From positions 1-64,000 of the forward strand of contig JAUEPE010000010.1 of the NCBI GenBank assembly GCA_030403585.1: DNA of 64,000 bases, given 5' to 3'. This stretch comes from Frankia sp. RB7. GTDB taxonomy: Bacteria > Pseudomonadota > Alphaproteobacteria > Rhizobiales > Xanthobacteraceae. Position 1 is the first letter of the stretch, and each line of letters begins with the position of its first letter. Position numbers and translations under genes: made by a program. Positions 35,520 to 44,691 of the stretch are shown piece after piece. The notes beneath the pieces are model-generated. The model saw only the letters and a program-made list of their open reading frames with translations, was not told the DNA's origin and made no database searches.

Positions 35520-35548
35520 CGGGACCGCGGCAAATACCCGCGATCCCG
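35520..35548. terminator. Bidirectional terminator-like hairpin between purK and aqpZ
   Basis: CGGGACCGCGG (35520-35530) pairs with CCGCGATCCCG (35538-35548), an 11-bp stem with one C/A mismatch and a 7-nt loop. It lies between the convergent 3' ends of purK and aqpZ. The T-tract is short (GTTC), so efficiency is uncertain. Confidence 0.55.
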
Positions 35549-35556
35549 TTCGACGA

Positions 35557-36279
35557 TCATGCCGTCTTCGCGCCCGCGACGACGCCCGAGGGCTCCTCGC
35601 TGAGCCAGCGATAGACCACACCGCCGAGCGCGCCACCGATCAACGGTGCGACCCAGAACAGCCAGAGCTGTGACAGCGCCCAGCCGCCGACGAACAGTGC
35701 GGGACCGGTGCTGCGCGCCGGATTCACCGACGTGTTGGTGACGGGAATGCTGACGAGATGGATCATCACCAGCGCAAGCCCGATCGCGAGCGGCGCGAAA
35801 CCCGCGGGCGCGCGGCCGTGGGTCGAGCCCATGATGACGAACAGGAACATCATGGTCATCACCACCTCGGTGACGAAGCACACGACCATGCTGTACTGGC
35901 CGGGCGAATGCGCGTCATAGCCGTTGGAGGCGAAGCCCTTGGTGACGTCGAATCCGGGCGCACCGCTGGCGATCACATAGAGCAGCTCGGCGGCAACGAT
36001 CGCCCCGCAGACCTGCGCGATCACATAAGGCAGTATCTGTCCTGCCGGAAAGCGTCCACCGGCGGCAAGGCCGACCGTGACGGCCGGGTTGAGATGACAA
36101 CCCGAGATATGGCCGATCGCATAGGCCATGGTGACGACGCTCAAGCCGAAGGCCAGGGACACACCGACGAGACCGATGCCGACCTGCGGAAACCCGGCCG
36201 CGATGACCGCGCTGCCGCAACCTGCGAATGTAAGCCAGAACGTGCCGATCGCCTCGGCCGCATATTTCTTCATATCCAT
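35557..36279 (-). CDS. aqpZ: Aquaporin Z
   Basis: This is a 240-residue water channel with six membrane helices and two NPA motifs (NPA 64-66 and 186-188). The selectivity-filter residues of AqpZ are recognisable: F44, H174, T183 and R189. This small polar set indicates water rather than glycerol transport. It is a single gene whose upstream gap (36280-36542) separates it from rpsU. Confidence 0.95.
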   Translation of the reverse strand: MDMKKYAAEAIGTFWLTFAGCGSAVIAAGFPQVGIGLVGVSLAFGLSVVTMAYAIGHISGCHLNPAVTVGLAAGGRFPAGQILPYVIAQVCGAIVAAELLYVIASGAPGFDVTKGFASNGYDAHSPGQYSMVVCFVTEVVMTMMFLFVIMGSTHGRAPAGFAPLAIGLALVMIHLVSIPVTNTSVNPARSTGPALFVGGWALSQLWLFWVAPLIGGALGGVVYRWLSEEPSGVVAGAKTA

Positions 36280-36542
36280 GTGGCGTCTCCCCTGATTTCA
36301 AGATCCCCGGATCAACCTCCGGAAAAACGGCCCGTCTTTTGGCGCCAAATCACCCAAATTAGGACCGCACTGGGGAGTTTTCGTCTCATTTAATGGCTGA
36401 ACTAGGCCCGAAAGGCCGCCTCACAGGTGGACATGTCAGGTTTTGTCTGATACATCCGCGCCCTCAAGGTTAAGGGCCGGGCGTTTAGCCATCCCCTTAG
36501 ACTTACCAGAATTCAAATCCGATCCACTGAAGAGGATGCCGC

Positions 36543-36851
36543 GTGCAGGTTCTCGTTCGCGATAACAATGTCGACCAAGCCCTCAAGGCGCTGAAGAAGA
36601 AGATGCAGCGCGAGGGCATTTTCCGCGAGATGAAGCTCCGCGGTCACTATGAGAAGCCCTCCGAGAAGAAGGCCCGCGAAAAGGCCGAAGCCGTGCGCCG
36701 CGCACGCAAGCTGGCCCGCAAGAAGCTGCAGCGCGAAGGCCTGCTGCCGATGAAGCCGAAGCCGGTGTTCGGCGCTGGCCCCGGTGGCGAGCGTGGCGGC
36801 CGCGGCGGCCCGGGCGCTGGTGCAGGTGCAGGTCCGCGCGGACCGCGCTGA
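36543..36851 (+). CDS. rpsU: 30S ribosomal protein S21
   Basis: This 102-residue protein starts at GTG 36543, with AGAGG upstream. The S21 core ([20 protein letters not shown]...) occupies about residues 1-70. A Gly/Arg/Ala-rich tail (about 75-102) is longer than in Escherichia coli, as in many Bradyrhizobiaceae. S21 assists mRNA binding at initiation. It is followed by a strong terminator. Confidence 0.96.
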   Translation: MQVLVRDNNVDQALKALKKKMQREGIFREMKLRGHYEKPSEKKAREKAEAVRRARKLARKKLQREGLLPMKPKPVFGAGPGGERGGRGGPGAGAGAGPRGPR

Positions 36852-36884
36852 TCTTGCCGGAGTTGCAGGACTGAGTTTTGAATG

Positions 36885-36912
36885 ACGCGGGCCTCGGGCC
36901 CGCGTTATTATT
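36885..36912 (+). terminator. Rho-independent terminator of rpsU
   Basis: A perfect 9-bp stem, ACGCGGGCC (36885-36893) and GGCCCGCGT (36897-36905), with a TCG loop, is followed by TATTATTTT. It lies 33 bp after the rpsU stop. Confidence 0.85.
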
Positions 36913-36976
36913 TTGTGAGCAGTGCCTTTCTGGGACGGGGCACTACAGATGCGGCACCAGCGCGAGCGAACCGTAG

Positions 36977-37627
36977 ATGGCCTCCCCTTTCCCCGAGCCC
37001 GGCTTGGCGCGGCTGCGCCGGATCTGGCGCCAGCCGCTTGCGCTGACCTTGGTGGGGATCGCACTGTGCGGCTGCTCCTTCGATCTCGGCTCGCTGATGC
37101 CGGAGAAGGACAAGCCGCAGGAAGCGCCCAAGGCGGCTGCCGCCCCGGATAGCGCAGTCAGCGCCGGCAATGTCACCGAGGCTCAGACCCACACGGCAAA
37201 AGCCCAGGCCCTGGCGAAATCCGGCGAGACGCAGGCAGCGCTCGACGAGTTCAATCGCGCCGTCGCGCTCGATCCCTACAATGCGCAGGCGCTCTACGGC
37301 CGCGCCCTGCTCTACCAAGGCAATAACGAGCACGACTTCGCGATCGCCGATTTCAGCGCCGCAAGCGGGCTCAATCCGCAGAAGGCCGAGCCGTTACTCG
37401 GCCGCGCCGTCAGCTATCTCGCCATCGGCAAGGTCAAGGAGGCGGCGGCCGATCTCGATGAGGCCGCGGAGGCCGATCCGCACAACGCACAGGTCTGGAC
37501 GACACGGGGACAGGCCTATGAGCGGCTGGGCGACAAGACCAAGGCCGCGGCGTCCTACAACAAGGCCGTCAGCCTGCGCCCACACGATGACGCCGCTCGC
37601 AGCGGCCTGGCCCGCGTCGGCGGCTGA
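36977..37627 (+). CDS. TPR-repeat lipoprotein
   Basis: This 216-residue protein has a basic N-terminus, a hydrophobic segment and a probable lipobox (ALCGC, cysteine at about 33), followed by an Ala/Pro/Lys linker (about 42-65) and three to four tetratricopeptide repeats (about 68-215; ALDEFNRAVALDPYNAQALY, ADLDEAAEADPHNAQVW). TPRs mediate protein contacts, often in envelope assembly. No partner is suggested by context. Confidence 0.85.
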   Translation: MASPFPEPGLARLRRIWRQPLALTLVGIALCGCSFDLGSLMPEKDKPQEAPKAAAAPDSAVSAGNVTEAQTHTAKAQALAKSGETQAALDEFNRAVALDPYNAQALYGRALLYQGNNEHDFAIADFSAASGLNPQKAEPLLGRAVSYLAIGKVKEAAADLDEAAEADPHNAQVWTTRGQAYERLGDKTKAAASYNKAVSLRPHDDAARSGLARVGG

Positions 37628-37659
37628 CGGTCCCGGGACGACTCACGACGCCGCCCCAA

Positions 37660-38619
37660 TTAATCGGGGGTCGCGCTCTTCGGCAGAACCGCGTGGAACA
37701 TCGACTTCATGCCCGACAACATTTCGTCGGCGACATTGGTCTTGGGCCGCGGCGCGGGCGTGCCGGCATCGGCGCGCAGATCGAGCGGCGGCGCGATCAC
37801 CGGCACCGGAATGTCGGCCGGCGGCGTCAGCCGATTCGGGTCATTGCCGACCGAGGCCGTGTAGGGCGGCGGGTTGGCAGGCATCTCGACCGGTGGCGTC
37901 GACACCGTGATCGGCGGCGGCAACGGACGTAGGGCGGACGGCGGCGCCATCACGACGCGCGGGGCGTCCTGAACGCGGGGCACTTCCGGCGTGTGGGCGG
38001 CCTCCTGCGGCGCAGCCTCAGGCGATTTCTCGACCGACTTGCTCTCGGACGACTTGCTCTCGGCTGACTTGGCCTCCAGAGACTTGGCCTCCGCAGACTT
38101 GGCTTCCGGAGACTTGCGCAGGCGCTCGATCGCGGCACGCACGAGATCGTTGGCATCGGGCGTGACAGCCGCGGGCGCAGCTATCGGAGCCGAACTGGCT
38201 TCCACCACGGGAACGGTGCCAGGAGCGGCAACGGCGGGACTGGACGCTGGCGTGGATTTGGCGGCCGCCTTCTCGCGCGCCGAAGGGCGGCCGCGAGGGG
38301 TGGTTTCGGCTGGAGCTACGTCGGCAGCCTTGGTCTCGGCGGCCGGCTGCTCGACCGGCTTGTCGGCAGCCTTCTCGACCGCCGCCTTCTCCGTCACGTT
38401 CTTCTCGGAAATGCCCTTGGCCTTGACCCCAGGGGCCGGCAGGTTGGCGACATCGGCCGGCTTGCCGTTCTTGCCGGCCTGGGCAGGCGCCACCATGGCC
38501 GCCGGCGCATCCGCCGCCGGCCTGGCGTTGATGTAATGATTGACGATGTACGCCCCGATGATCGTCGCGAGCACCGAGGGGAAGATATCCATCGAAATTT
38601 TAGCGAGGTATTTCAGCAT
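37660..38619 (-). CDS. Membrane-anchored Ala/Pro/Lys-rich protein of unknown function
   Basis: This 319-residue protein has one N-terminal membrane helix (about 12-28; FPSVLATIIGAYIVNHYI) and then a long low-complexity region of Ala, Pro, Lys and Glu. Around residues 165-195 it carries pentapeptide repeats of the EAKSA/ESKSS type. The C-terminal part is Pro-rich with a short conserved-looking end (NVADEMLSGMKSMFHAVLP). No catalytic domain is visible. It could span the periplasm. Confidence 0.7.
   Translation of the reverse strand: MLKYLAKISMDIFPSVLATIIGAYIVNHYINARPAADAPAAMVAPAQAGKNGKPADVANLPAPGVKAKGISEKNVTEKAAVEKAADKPVEQPAAETKAADVAPAETTPRGRPSAREKAAAKSTPASSPAVAAPGTVPVVEASSAPIAAPAAVTPDANDLVRAAIERLRKSPEAKSAEAKSLEAKSAESKSSESKSVEKSPEAAPQEAAHTPEVPRVQDAPRVVMAPPSALRPLPPPITVSTPPVEMPANPPPYTASVGNDPNRLTPPADIPVPVIAPPLDLRADAGTPAPRPKTNVADEMLSGMKSMFHAVLPKSATPD
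38036..38116. repeat. 15-bp in-frame tandem repeat
   Basis: The hexamer GACTTG recurs at 38036, 38051, 38066, 38081, 38096 and 38111, an exact 15-bp period over six copies. It encodes the Lys-Ser-containing pentapeptides of the protein at 37660. Copies differ at several positions, so it is an old, diverged repeat. Confidence 0.85.
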
Positions 38620-38712
38620 TTCTCGGCCACTCCCCGCGCGATCTGATGCGGGAACTTTGGGGCATTGTAAGGGATCAACTGCGACGGATCGATGGCAAAG
38701 GTTACGCGTGCC

Positions 38713-38997
38713 TTACGGCTTCAGCTCGATCTCAAGGAACACGATCTCGGTTGAGGTTTCGTTAAGTACGTCGTGTTGGACACCGGCCTTGCGGAAGTAG
38801 GATTTTCCGGCCGCGAGCTGCGCCTTGGAACGCTCCCCATTGGGCGCCACAATGGTCATTTCGCCGGCGACGACGGGGACGATCACATAGTCCATTCCGT
38901 GAGTGTGATGCCCGGTCGCGCTGCCCGGGGCAAGCTGCCATTCGGTCACCCGGACCTCGTCATTGTCGACCTGAACCTCGGACTTGGCGGCAAGCAT
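38713..38997 (-). CDS. Small cupin-fold protein
   Basis: This 94-residue single-domain cupin has metal-ligand-type residues in GSATGHHTHGMDYVIVPV (HHTH near 30-33), then a glycine turn and QHDVLNETSTE. GGAGA precedes the start. The activity is unknown. It follows the y4hA antiporter gene by 23 bp and is probably in the same transcript. Confidence 0.85.
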   Translation of the reverse strand: MLAAKSEVQVDNDEVRVTEWQLAPGSATGHHTHGMDYVIVPVVAGEMTIVAPNGERSKAQLAAGKSYFRKAGVQHDVLNETSTEIVFLEIELKP

Positions 38998-39020
38998 CGG
39001 AACTCTCCTGGGGAATCGGT

Positions 39021-40118
39021 TCAGGGTACGAAGACCATGAACACATAGACGGCAAATACCACCATATGGACCAGCCCGAACAGGACATTGGTCCTGCCGG
39101 TGCCGAAGGTCAGCATGCTGAGCAGGAATGTCAGGAACAGCAGCGCTGAGTTCGCCGGGTTCAAGCCCAGGACGAGCGGCTGGTCGAGCACGTAGGTGGC
39201 TATCCCGACCGCCGGGATGGTCAGGCCGATGGTGGCCAGCGAGGAACCGAGCGCCAGGTTAATGCTCTTCTGGAGGTCGTTCTTGCGGGCCGCGGCGATC
39301 GCGGAGACGCCCTCCGGCATCAGGATCAGAAGCGCGACCAAAAGGCCCGCAAACGCCGGCGGAGCGCCGATCCTGTCGGCCACGGCATCGACCACCAGCG
39401 AGAATTTCTTGGCCAGGAGAACGACGGCCAGCAGCGAGATCAGCAGCAGCGCGATGCTGAGCGCCAGCATCCTACCCGACAAATGAGCGTCCCCGACCTC
39501 GCCGTCCCCCCTCTCGTGGACGAAGTAATCCTTGTGCAGGACGGTCTGGGTATAGAGAAATACGCCGTACAGCACGATCGTGACGACATCCACAAAGCCG
39601 AGCTGAAGCGCCGAATAGACCGGGCCGGGCGTCGTCAGCGTGTAATTGGGCATGATCAGTGTGATGGTCGCCAGTGCAATCAGCCCACTGAGATAGACGT
39701 TGGCGCCGGAGACCTGAAAGCCCTGCTCGCCATAGCGCAGGCCGCCGATGAAGACGCAGAGGCCGACGAGGCCGTTGCAGACGATCATCACCACCGCGAA
39801 GACAGTGTCGCGCGCAAGCTCCGGCGCCGGCTTGTCGCCCAGCATGATGGTGGTGATCAGCGCGACCTCGATGATGGTGACGGCGAGCGTGAGCAGCAGC
39901 GTGCCGAAGGGCTCGCCGATCCGCTCCGCGATCACCTCGGAATGATGCACGGCCGCGAACACGGTGCCGAACAGAATCACCAGCAGGACGACCGCGAACA
40001 GGCCGCCGCCGGCCGTCAGGGTGAAGCCGTAGCCGGTCGCGGTGACGATCAGGAACAGCAGCACCGCGAGGACGGGGAAGATCCAGGACGACCGCGGCAT
40101 CGGTCCGTGTGCGCTCAT
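39021..40118 (-). CDS. Ca2+/H+ antiporter family protein (ChaA/y4hA type)
   Basis: This 365-residue membrane antiporter of the CaCA superfamily has about eleven helices. The two inverted alpha-repeats are visible as GEPFGTLLLTLAVTIIEVAL and PEGVSAIAAARKNDLQKSIN with ALGSSLATIGLTIP. It probably exchanges Ca2+ or Na+/K+ for protons. ATG 40118 is preferred over 40139, as GGAAT lies upstream. It is in the leftward block after the alpha/beta hydrolase. Confidence 0.87.
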   Translation of the reverse strand: MSAHGPMPRSSWIFPVLAVLLFLIVTATGYGFTLTAGGGLFAVVLLVILFGTVFAAVHHSEVIAERIGEPFGTLLLTLAVTIIEVALITTIMLGDKPAPELARDTVFAVVMIVCNGLVGLCVFIGGLRYGEQGFQVSGANVYLSGLIALATITLIMPNYTLTTPGPVYSALQLGFVDVVTIVLYGVFLYTQTVLHKDYFVHERGDGEVGDAHLSGRMLALSIALLLISLLAVVLLAKKFSLVVDAVADRIGAPPAFAGLLVALLILMPEGVSAIAAARKNDLQKSINLALGSSLATIGLTIPAVGIATYVLDQPLVLGLNPANSALLFLTFLLSMLTFGTGRTNVLFGLVHMVVFAVYVFMVFVP

Positions 40119-40174
40119 GCCAACAATTCCTTCAAGCAATTGGGAGCCGAGTATGCGTGAGAAGATCGCGCGCG

Positions 40175-40981
40175 TCAGCCCTCAACCGCCGTTGATAAAT
40201 TGCCGCGCCGTCTCCAGCGCCCGAAGTCGTCGAGATTTTCGTGTCCGCCACCTGGAAAACGCACCAGCTTCCTGGGCTCGCGGGCCAGCGCAAATAATTG
40301 CTCACCGAAGTTGATGGGAATCGCCGGATCGTTGGCGCCATGCATGATCAGAAGCGGCGTCGTGACGCGGCCGATCCGCTCGTCGGAGCGAAACTGGTCC
40401 CGCATCAAAAGACGAATCGGAACGAAGCGAAGCAGCGACGCTGCGACGTCGACCGTCGACGTGTACGGCCCTTCCAGAATCAATTTGCCGACCGGATGCT
40501 CGGATGCGACTGCGACCGCAACGCCGGTGCCCAGCGAAAAACCCCAGGCCACGATCCGCGCTGCGTCATAGCGCTCCGTCGCAAAGGCATAGACGACCGC
40601 GGCATCCCGCAACAGGCCCTGCTCGCTCGGCGCACCGGTCGAACCTGCATAACCACGATAGGACAGCGCGATGAGACCGGCGCCGTCGGCGATGATGCCC
40701 TTGAAGCGGCTGACGCGTCCGACGAGGAAATCGCCGTTGCCCGGAAAGAACAGCACCACGGGGCGGCCGGGCTTGGCCGGCACGTGCCATATGATGACCT
40801 TCTCGCCATCGGATGTGGTGAGGACATGTTCCTCTGCCTCCGGAAATCCCGCGGCCGCGGGCGCCTTGCGCTCGGTCGTCGGAATCGGAAACAGCATATC
40901 CCGCTGCTTCACATAGAGCAGGACGAGACCCGCGAGATAGCCGGCGGCAACGACGACGGCGATCCATTTCAGGAATGTCAT
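40175..40981 (-). CDS. Membrane-anchored alpha/beta hydrolase
   Basis: This 268-residue protein has an N-terminal anchor helix (about 5-24) followed by an alpha/beta hydrolase fold. The nucleophile elbow is GFSLG (Ser about 148), with an Asp in HGANDPAIPI and a His in FPGGGHENL. It resembles the ABHD13/YfhR-like family of serine hydrolases. The substrate is unknown. It starts 21 bp after pntB, so it is probably cotranscribed with the transhydrogenase. Confidence 0.87.
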   Translation of the reverse strand: MTFLKWIAVVVAAGYLAGLVLLYVKQRDMLFPIPTTERKAPAAAGFPEAEEHVLTTSDGEKVIIWHVPAKPGRPVVLFFPGNGDFLVGRVSRFKGIIADGAGLIALSYRGYAGSTGAPSEQGLLRDAAVVYAFATERYDAARIVAWGFSLGTGVAVAVASEHPVGKLILEGPYTSTVDVAASLLRFVPIRLLMRDQFRSDERIGRVTTPLLIMHGANDPAIPINFGEQLFALAREPRKLVRFPGGGHENLDDFGRWRRRGNLSTAVEG

Positions 40982-41002
40982 CGCTGCGCCGGCTCTGCGG
41001 CG

Positions 41003-42403
41003 CTACATCGCCTTGACGATGTTCTCGGTGACCTTCTTGGCGTCGCCGAGCAGCATCATGGTGTTGTCGCGGTAGAACAGCGGATTGTCGATACCGGCAT
41101 AACCCGACGCCAGTGACCGCTTGATGAACATCACCGTGCCGGCCTTCCAGACCTGAAGCACGGGCATGCCGTAGATCGGCGAGGTCTTGTCCTCTTCGGC
41201 GGCCGGGTTGGTGACGTCGTTGGCGCCGATCACGAAGGCGATGTCGGCCTGCGCGAACTCGGAGTTGATGTCCTCGAGCTCGAACACCTCGTCATAGGGC
41301 ACGTTGGCTTCGGCCAGCAGCACGTTCATGTGGCCGGGCATGCGGCCCGCGACGGGATGAATGGCATACTTCACCTCGACGCCTTCCTTCTTCAGGATGT
41401 CGCCCATTTCCCGCAGCGCATGCTGGGCCTGAGCCACCGCCATGCCGTAGCCGGGCACGATGATGACCTTCTGGGCGTTCTTCATGATGAAGGCCGCGTC
41501 ATCCGCCGAGCCGAGCTTGGCCGGCTTCTGCTCGCCGCCTGCTCCGCCGCCAGCCGCTGCCGTCTCGCCGCCGAAGCCGCCGAGGATGACCGAGATGAAG
41601 GACCGGTTCATCGCGTGGCACATGATGTAGGACAGGATCGCGCCTGACGAGCCGACCAGTGCGCCGGTGATGATCAGCGCCGAATTGCCGAGCGTGAAGC
41701 CGATGCCGGCCGCGGCCCAGCCCGAGTACGAGTTCAGCATCGAGATCACGACCGGCATGTCGGCGCCGCCGATCGGGATGATCATGAGCACACCGAGCGC
41801 CAGCGCCAGGATGACGATCATCCAGAAGTCGAACGCGCTGCCCGACATCACCAGCCCGACGATGAACACGACGAGCGCGATCGCGAGCGCGATGTTGATG
41901 ATATGGCGGAACGGCAGGATGATCGGGGCGCCGCTCATGCGCGCCGACAGCTTCAGGAACGCGATCACCGAGCCGGTGAAGGTCAGCGCGCCGATGGCGA
42001 CACCGAGCGACATTTCGACCAGGCTCTGCGCATGGATGTTGCCGGGCGTGCCGATGTCGAAGGCCTCTGGCGCGTAGAACGCACCGGCGGCGACCAGCAC
42101 CGCGGCCATGCCGACCAGCGAGTGGAACGCGGCGACCAGTTCCGGCATCGAGGTCATCGGCACGCGGCGCGCGGTCACCGCACCGATGCCGCCGCCGATC
42201 GCGATCGCGAGGGTAACCAGCAGCCAGGCCACGCCGTCAGCCGGCGGATGACTGGCAAGCGTGGTCGCAACCGCGATCGCCATGCCGATCATGCCGAAGA
42301 AATTGCCCTGCCGGGATGAGGCGGGGCTGGACAGCCCGCGCAGCGACAGGATGAACAGCACACCCGCCACGAGATACAGAACTGCAGCCAGATTGGCGTT
42401 CAT
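41003..42403 (-). CDS. pntB: Proton-translocating NAD(P)+ transhydrogenase subunit beta
   Basis: PntB forms membrane helices and the NADP(H)-binding domain III of the enzyme that uses the proton gradient to make NADPH from NADH. The 466-residue protein has an N-terminal membrane region (about 1-270) and a C-terminal nucleotide-binding domain with VPGYGMAVAQAQHALREM and GANDVTNPAA. It is third in pntAA-pntAB-pntB. Confidence 0.95.
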   Translation of the reverse strand: MNANLAAVLYLVAGVLFILSLRGLSSPASSRQGNFFGMIGMAIAVATTLASHPPADGVAWLLVTLAIAIGGGIGAVTARRVPMTSMPELVAAFHSLVGMAAVLVAAGAFYAPEAFDIGTPGNIHAQSLVEMSLGVAIGALTFTGSVIAFLKLSARMSGAPIILPFRHIINIALAIALVVFIVGLVMSGSAFDFWMIVILALALGVLMIIPIGGADMPVVISMLNSYSGWAAAGIGFTLGNSALIITGALVGSSGAILSYIMCHAMNRSFISVILGGFGGETAAAGGGAGGEQKPAKLGSADDAAFIMKNAQKVIIVPGYGMAVAQAQHALREMGDILKKEGVEVKYAIHPVAGRMPGHMNVLLAEANVPYDEVFELEDINSEFAQADIAFVIGANDVTNPAAEEDKTSPIYGMPVLQVWKAGTVMFIKRSLASGYAGIDNPLFYRDNTMMLLGDAKKVTENIVKAM

Positions 42404-42446
42404 CTCAGGTCCCCCTTTGTCTTCGTCACCCCGAGGTGCACGCCGC

Positions 42447-42764
42447 TCACTTCACCTTCTTCTTGTACATCGCCAGCATGCGCTGGGTGACAAGGAAGCC
42501 GCCGAAGATATTCACGCAGGCGAAGATGAGCGCGACGAAGCCGAAGCCGCGCGCCCAGCCCGAACCGCTCGAGACATTTGCGACGCCGACTGCGAGCAGC
42601 GCGCCGACCACGATCACCGAGGAGATCGCGTTGGTCACGCTCATCAGCGGCGTGTGCAGCGCAGGCGTCACCGACCACACCACGAAATAACCGACGAAAA
42701 CGGCGAGAACGAAAATCGACAACCGGAAGACGAAGGGGTCGACGAGTTGTGCAGCATGCTCCAT
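42447..42764 (-). CDS. pntAB: Transhydrogenase subunit alpha part 2 (membrane segment)
   Basis: This 105-residue protein corresponds to the membrane part of the alpha subunit, which is a separate gene in alphaproteobacteria. It has three helices, with the pattern [20 protein letters not shown] and [15 protein letters not shown] at the end. It lies between pntAA (21-bp gap) and pntB. Confidence 0.95.
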   Translation of the reverse strand: MEHAAQLVDPFVFRLSIFVLAVFVGYFVVWSVTPALHTPLMSVTNAISSVIVVGALLAVGVANVSSGSGWARGFGFVALIFACVNIFGGFLVTQRMLAMYKKKVK

Positions 42765-42785
42765 GGCGGCTCTCCTTAAACCCGA

Positions 42786-43916
42786 TTAAGATGATTTGGG
42801 CTGGAAGTTCGGGTGGATGACGGCGCCGTCCTTGGTCAGCGCGGTGGCTTTGACCAGTTCGTCGTCCCAGTTCACGGCGAGGGCCTTGCTGCCCTTGTCG
42901 ACCATGGTCTCGATGAAATTGAACAAATTGCGCGCATAGAGACTGGAAGCGGACGCCGCGACACGGCCGGCAACGTTGGTATAACCGACGATCTTGATGC
43001 CATCGACGTCTGCGACCTCGCCCGGCCTCGCGCCTTCGACATTGCCGCCGCGCTCGACGGCGAGATCGACCAGCACCGAACCCGGCTTCATCGACTTGAC
43101 CATCTCGGCCGAAACGAGCTTCGGCGCAGGGCGACCCGGAATCAGCGCCGTCGTGATGACGATGTCCTGCTTCTTGATGTGCTCGGCGGTGAGCGCGGCC
43201 TGCTTGGCCTGGTACTCTTTCGACATTTCCTTGGCGTAGCCGCCCGCCGTCTGTGCGTTCTTGAACTCCTCGTCCTCGACGGCGAGGAATTTGGCGCCGA
43301 GCGATTCCACCTGCTCCTTGGTCGCGGGCCGCACATCGGTGGCCGTGACGATGGCGCCGAGACGGCGCGCGGTGGCGATCGCCTGGAGGCCGGCGACGCC
43401 GACGCCCATCACGAACACCTTGGCGGCAGGCACGGTGCCGGCCGCGGTCATCATCATCGGGAAGGCGCGGCCGAAGGCCTCGGCGCCCTCGATCACGGCG
43501 CGGTAGCCGGCGAGGTTGGCCTGCGACGACAGCACGTCCATCACCTGCGCGCGGGTGATACGCGGCATCAATTCCATCGCGAAGGCGGAGACGCCGGCGT
43601 CGGCGATCGTCTTCAGCGCGGCCTCGTTGCCGTAGGGATCCATGATGGCGATGACGAGCGCGCCGCGCTTGTATTGCGAAAGCTCGGACGCCTCGGGACG
43701 CTTCACCTTGATGATGATGTCGGCGTCCTTCAGCGCATCGGCGCTGACAATGGCGCCCACGGCGGTGAACTCGGAATCCGGCAGGCCCGATTTGAGGCCG
43801 GCGCCCGGCTCGACGGCGATCTCGGCACCCAGCGCCTTGAACTTCTTCACCGTGTCAGGCGAAGCGGCAACGCGCGGCTCGGATGGATCGATTTCCTTGG
43901 CAACGGCGATCTTCAT
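42786..43916 (-). CDS. pntAA: Transhydrogenase subunit alpha part 1 (NAD(H)-binding)
   Basis: This 376-residue soluble domain I binds NAD(H). The N-terminal EIDPSEPRVAASPDTVKKF, VMGVGVAGLQAIATARRLGA and the C-terminal YTNVAGRVAASASSLYARNL match the AlaDh/PNT family. It is first in the operon; the 138-bp gap upstream carries a hairpin that ends the preceding cox gene. Confidence 0.95.
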   Translation of the reverse strand: MKIAVAKEIDPSEPRVAASPDTVKKFKALGAEIAVEPGAGLKSGLPDSEFTAVGAIVSADALKDADIIIKVKRPEASELSQYKRGALVIAIMDPYGNEAALKTIADAGVSAFAMELMPRITRAQVMDVLSSQANLAGYRAVIEGAEAFGRAFPMMMTAAGTVPAAKVFVMGVGVAGLQAIATARRLGAIVTATDVRPATKEQVESLGAKFLAVEDEEFKNAQTAGGYAKEMSKEYQAKQAALTAEHIKKQDIVITTALIPGRPAPKLVSAEMVKSMKPGSVLVDLAVERGGNVEGARPGEVADVDGIKIVGYTNVAGRVAASASSLYARNLFNFIETMVDKGSKALAVNWDDELVKATALTKDGAVIHPNFQPKSS

Positions 43917-44021
43917 AGGCCCTCCGGCGACGCGGGAAAATGCGCGCGCGCAAACTTAGCGTCACTCCCGCAACGTTGCATACCGGCTTTGGAACCGGCT
44001 TGTCTGCAAATTTTCTAAGCA

Positions 44022-44039
44022 ACCGCCACCTTTGGCGGT
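44022..44039 (-). terminator. Terminator-like hairpin after the aa3 oxidase subunit IV gene
   Basis: The arms ACCGCCA (44022-44028) and TGGCGGT (44033-44039) form a 7-bp stem with a 4-nt loop, 15 bp past the cox gene stop on the minus strand. It is followed on that strand by TTGCTTAGAAAATTT, so it is a plausible but not classical terminator. Confidence 0.5.
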
Positions 44040-44054
44040 GCAGTCGGCGATGGA

Positions 44055-44207
44055 TCAGGTCAGAAAGATCGCCATCAGGATCACGATGAGCGCGACCGAG
44101 GCCGTACCGTACTTCACGAGCTTGATGAAACCCTCATAGGTCTGCTCGTGGGCAACGTAGTCGTTGCCGTCGGCGGTGGTGTACGCCACTTCGCTATGGT
44201 CAGCCAT
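44055..44207 (-). CDS. aa3-type cytochrome c oxidase subunit IV
   Basis: This 50-residue protein reads MADHSEVAYTTADGNDYVAH then EQTYEGFIKLVKYGTASVAL, then one membrane helix ending IFLT. The HEQTYEGFIKL stretch and the single C-terminal helix match the small bacterial aa3 oxidase subunit IV family (PF07835), an accessory of the terminal oxidase. GGGGA precedes the ATG. The main oxidase genes are not in the window. It is too short for most gene callers' cutoffs. Confidence 0.9.
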   Translation of the reverse strand: MADHSEVAYTTADGNDYVAHEQTYEGFIKLVKYGTASVALIVILMAIFLT

Positions 44208-44304
44208 GGAATGTCCCCAGTCGAAACTCGAATTCTCGGGCTGGGATACCTTAAACCTTCGGGCAGGGCAACGGCACCGAGGCGCGGTTTACCGCCAAAT
44301 CAGC

Positions 44305-44691
44305 TCATTCGGAATTCAGATTGTCGCGGATCCAGCGGACGAGGCTTTGCTCGCTGACCTCGCCCGCTGCGAGGGAGAGGATGATCGCCGCCGCTTCCGC
44401 CTCCGGCACGACGAAGTCGATGCCGTTCACACCCAGAAACGTATACAGCGCGAGCAGAGACGTGCGTTTGTTGCCGTCGACGAACGGATGGTTGCGCGCA
44501 ATGCCGAAGGTATACGCCGCCGCCAATTCAGTGAGGTCGGCGTTCTCGTACGACCATTTGTTTCTCGGCCGATCGAGCGCGGAGTCGAGCATGCCTTGAT
44601 CTCGCAAGCCGCTTGCGCCGCCGTGGATCGCGAGCTGCTCGTCGTGGATCGCAATGATCATTTGACGCGTCAGCCAGAACGGCTCGCTCAT
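44305..44691 (-). CDS. doc: Doc-type (Fic family) toxin
   Basis: This 128-residue death-on-curing toxin has the motif HPFVDGNKRTSL (H68, D72, K75, R76). Lys replaces the glycine of AMP-transferring Fic proteins, as in Doc, which phosphorylates EF-Tu and stops translation. Its ATG overlaps the antitoxin stop (ATGA). Active-site residues appear intact. Confidence 0.92.
   Translation of the reverse strand: MSEPFWLTRQMIIAIHDEQLAIHGGASGLRDQGMLDSALDRPRNKWSYENADLTELAAAYTFGIARNHPFVDGNKRTSLLALYTFLGVNGIDFVVPEAEAAAIILSLAAGEVSEQSLVRWIRDNLNSE

Noticed and set aside
38036..38116. Regularly spaced repeat as a CRISPR array
   Set aside because: Units are 15 bp, contiguous and in frame within a coding gene, with no spacers or cas genes.
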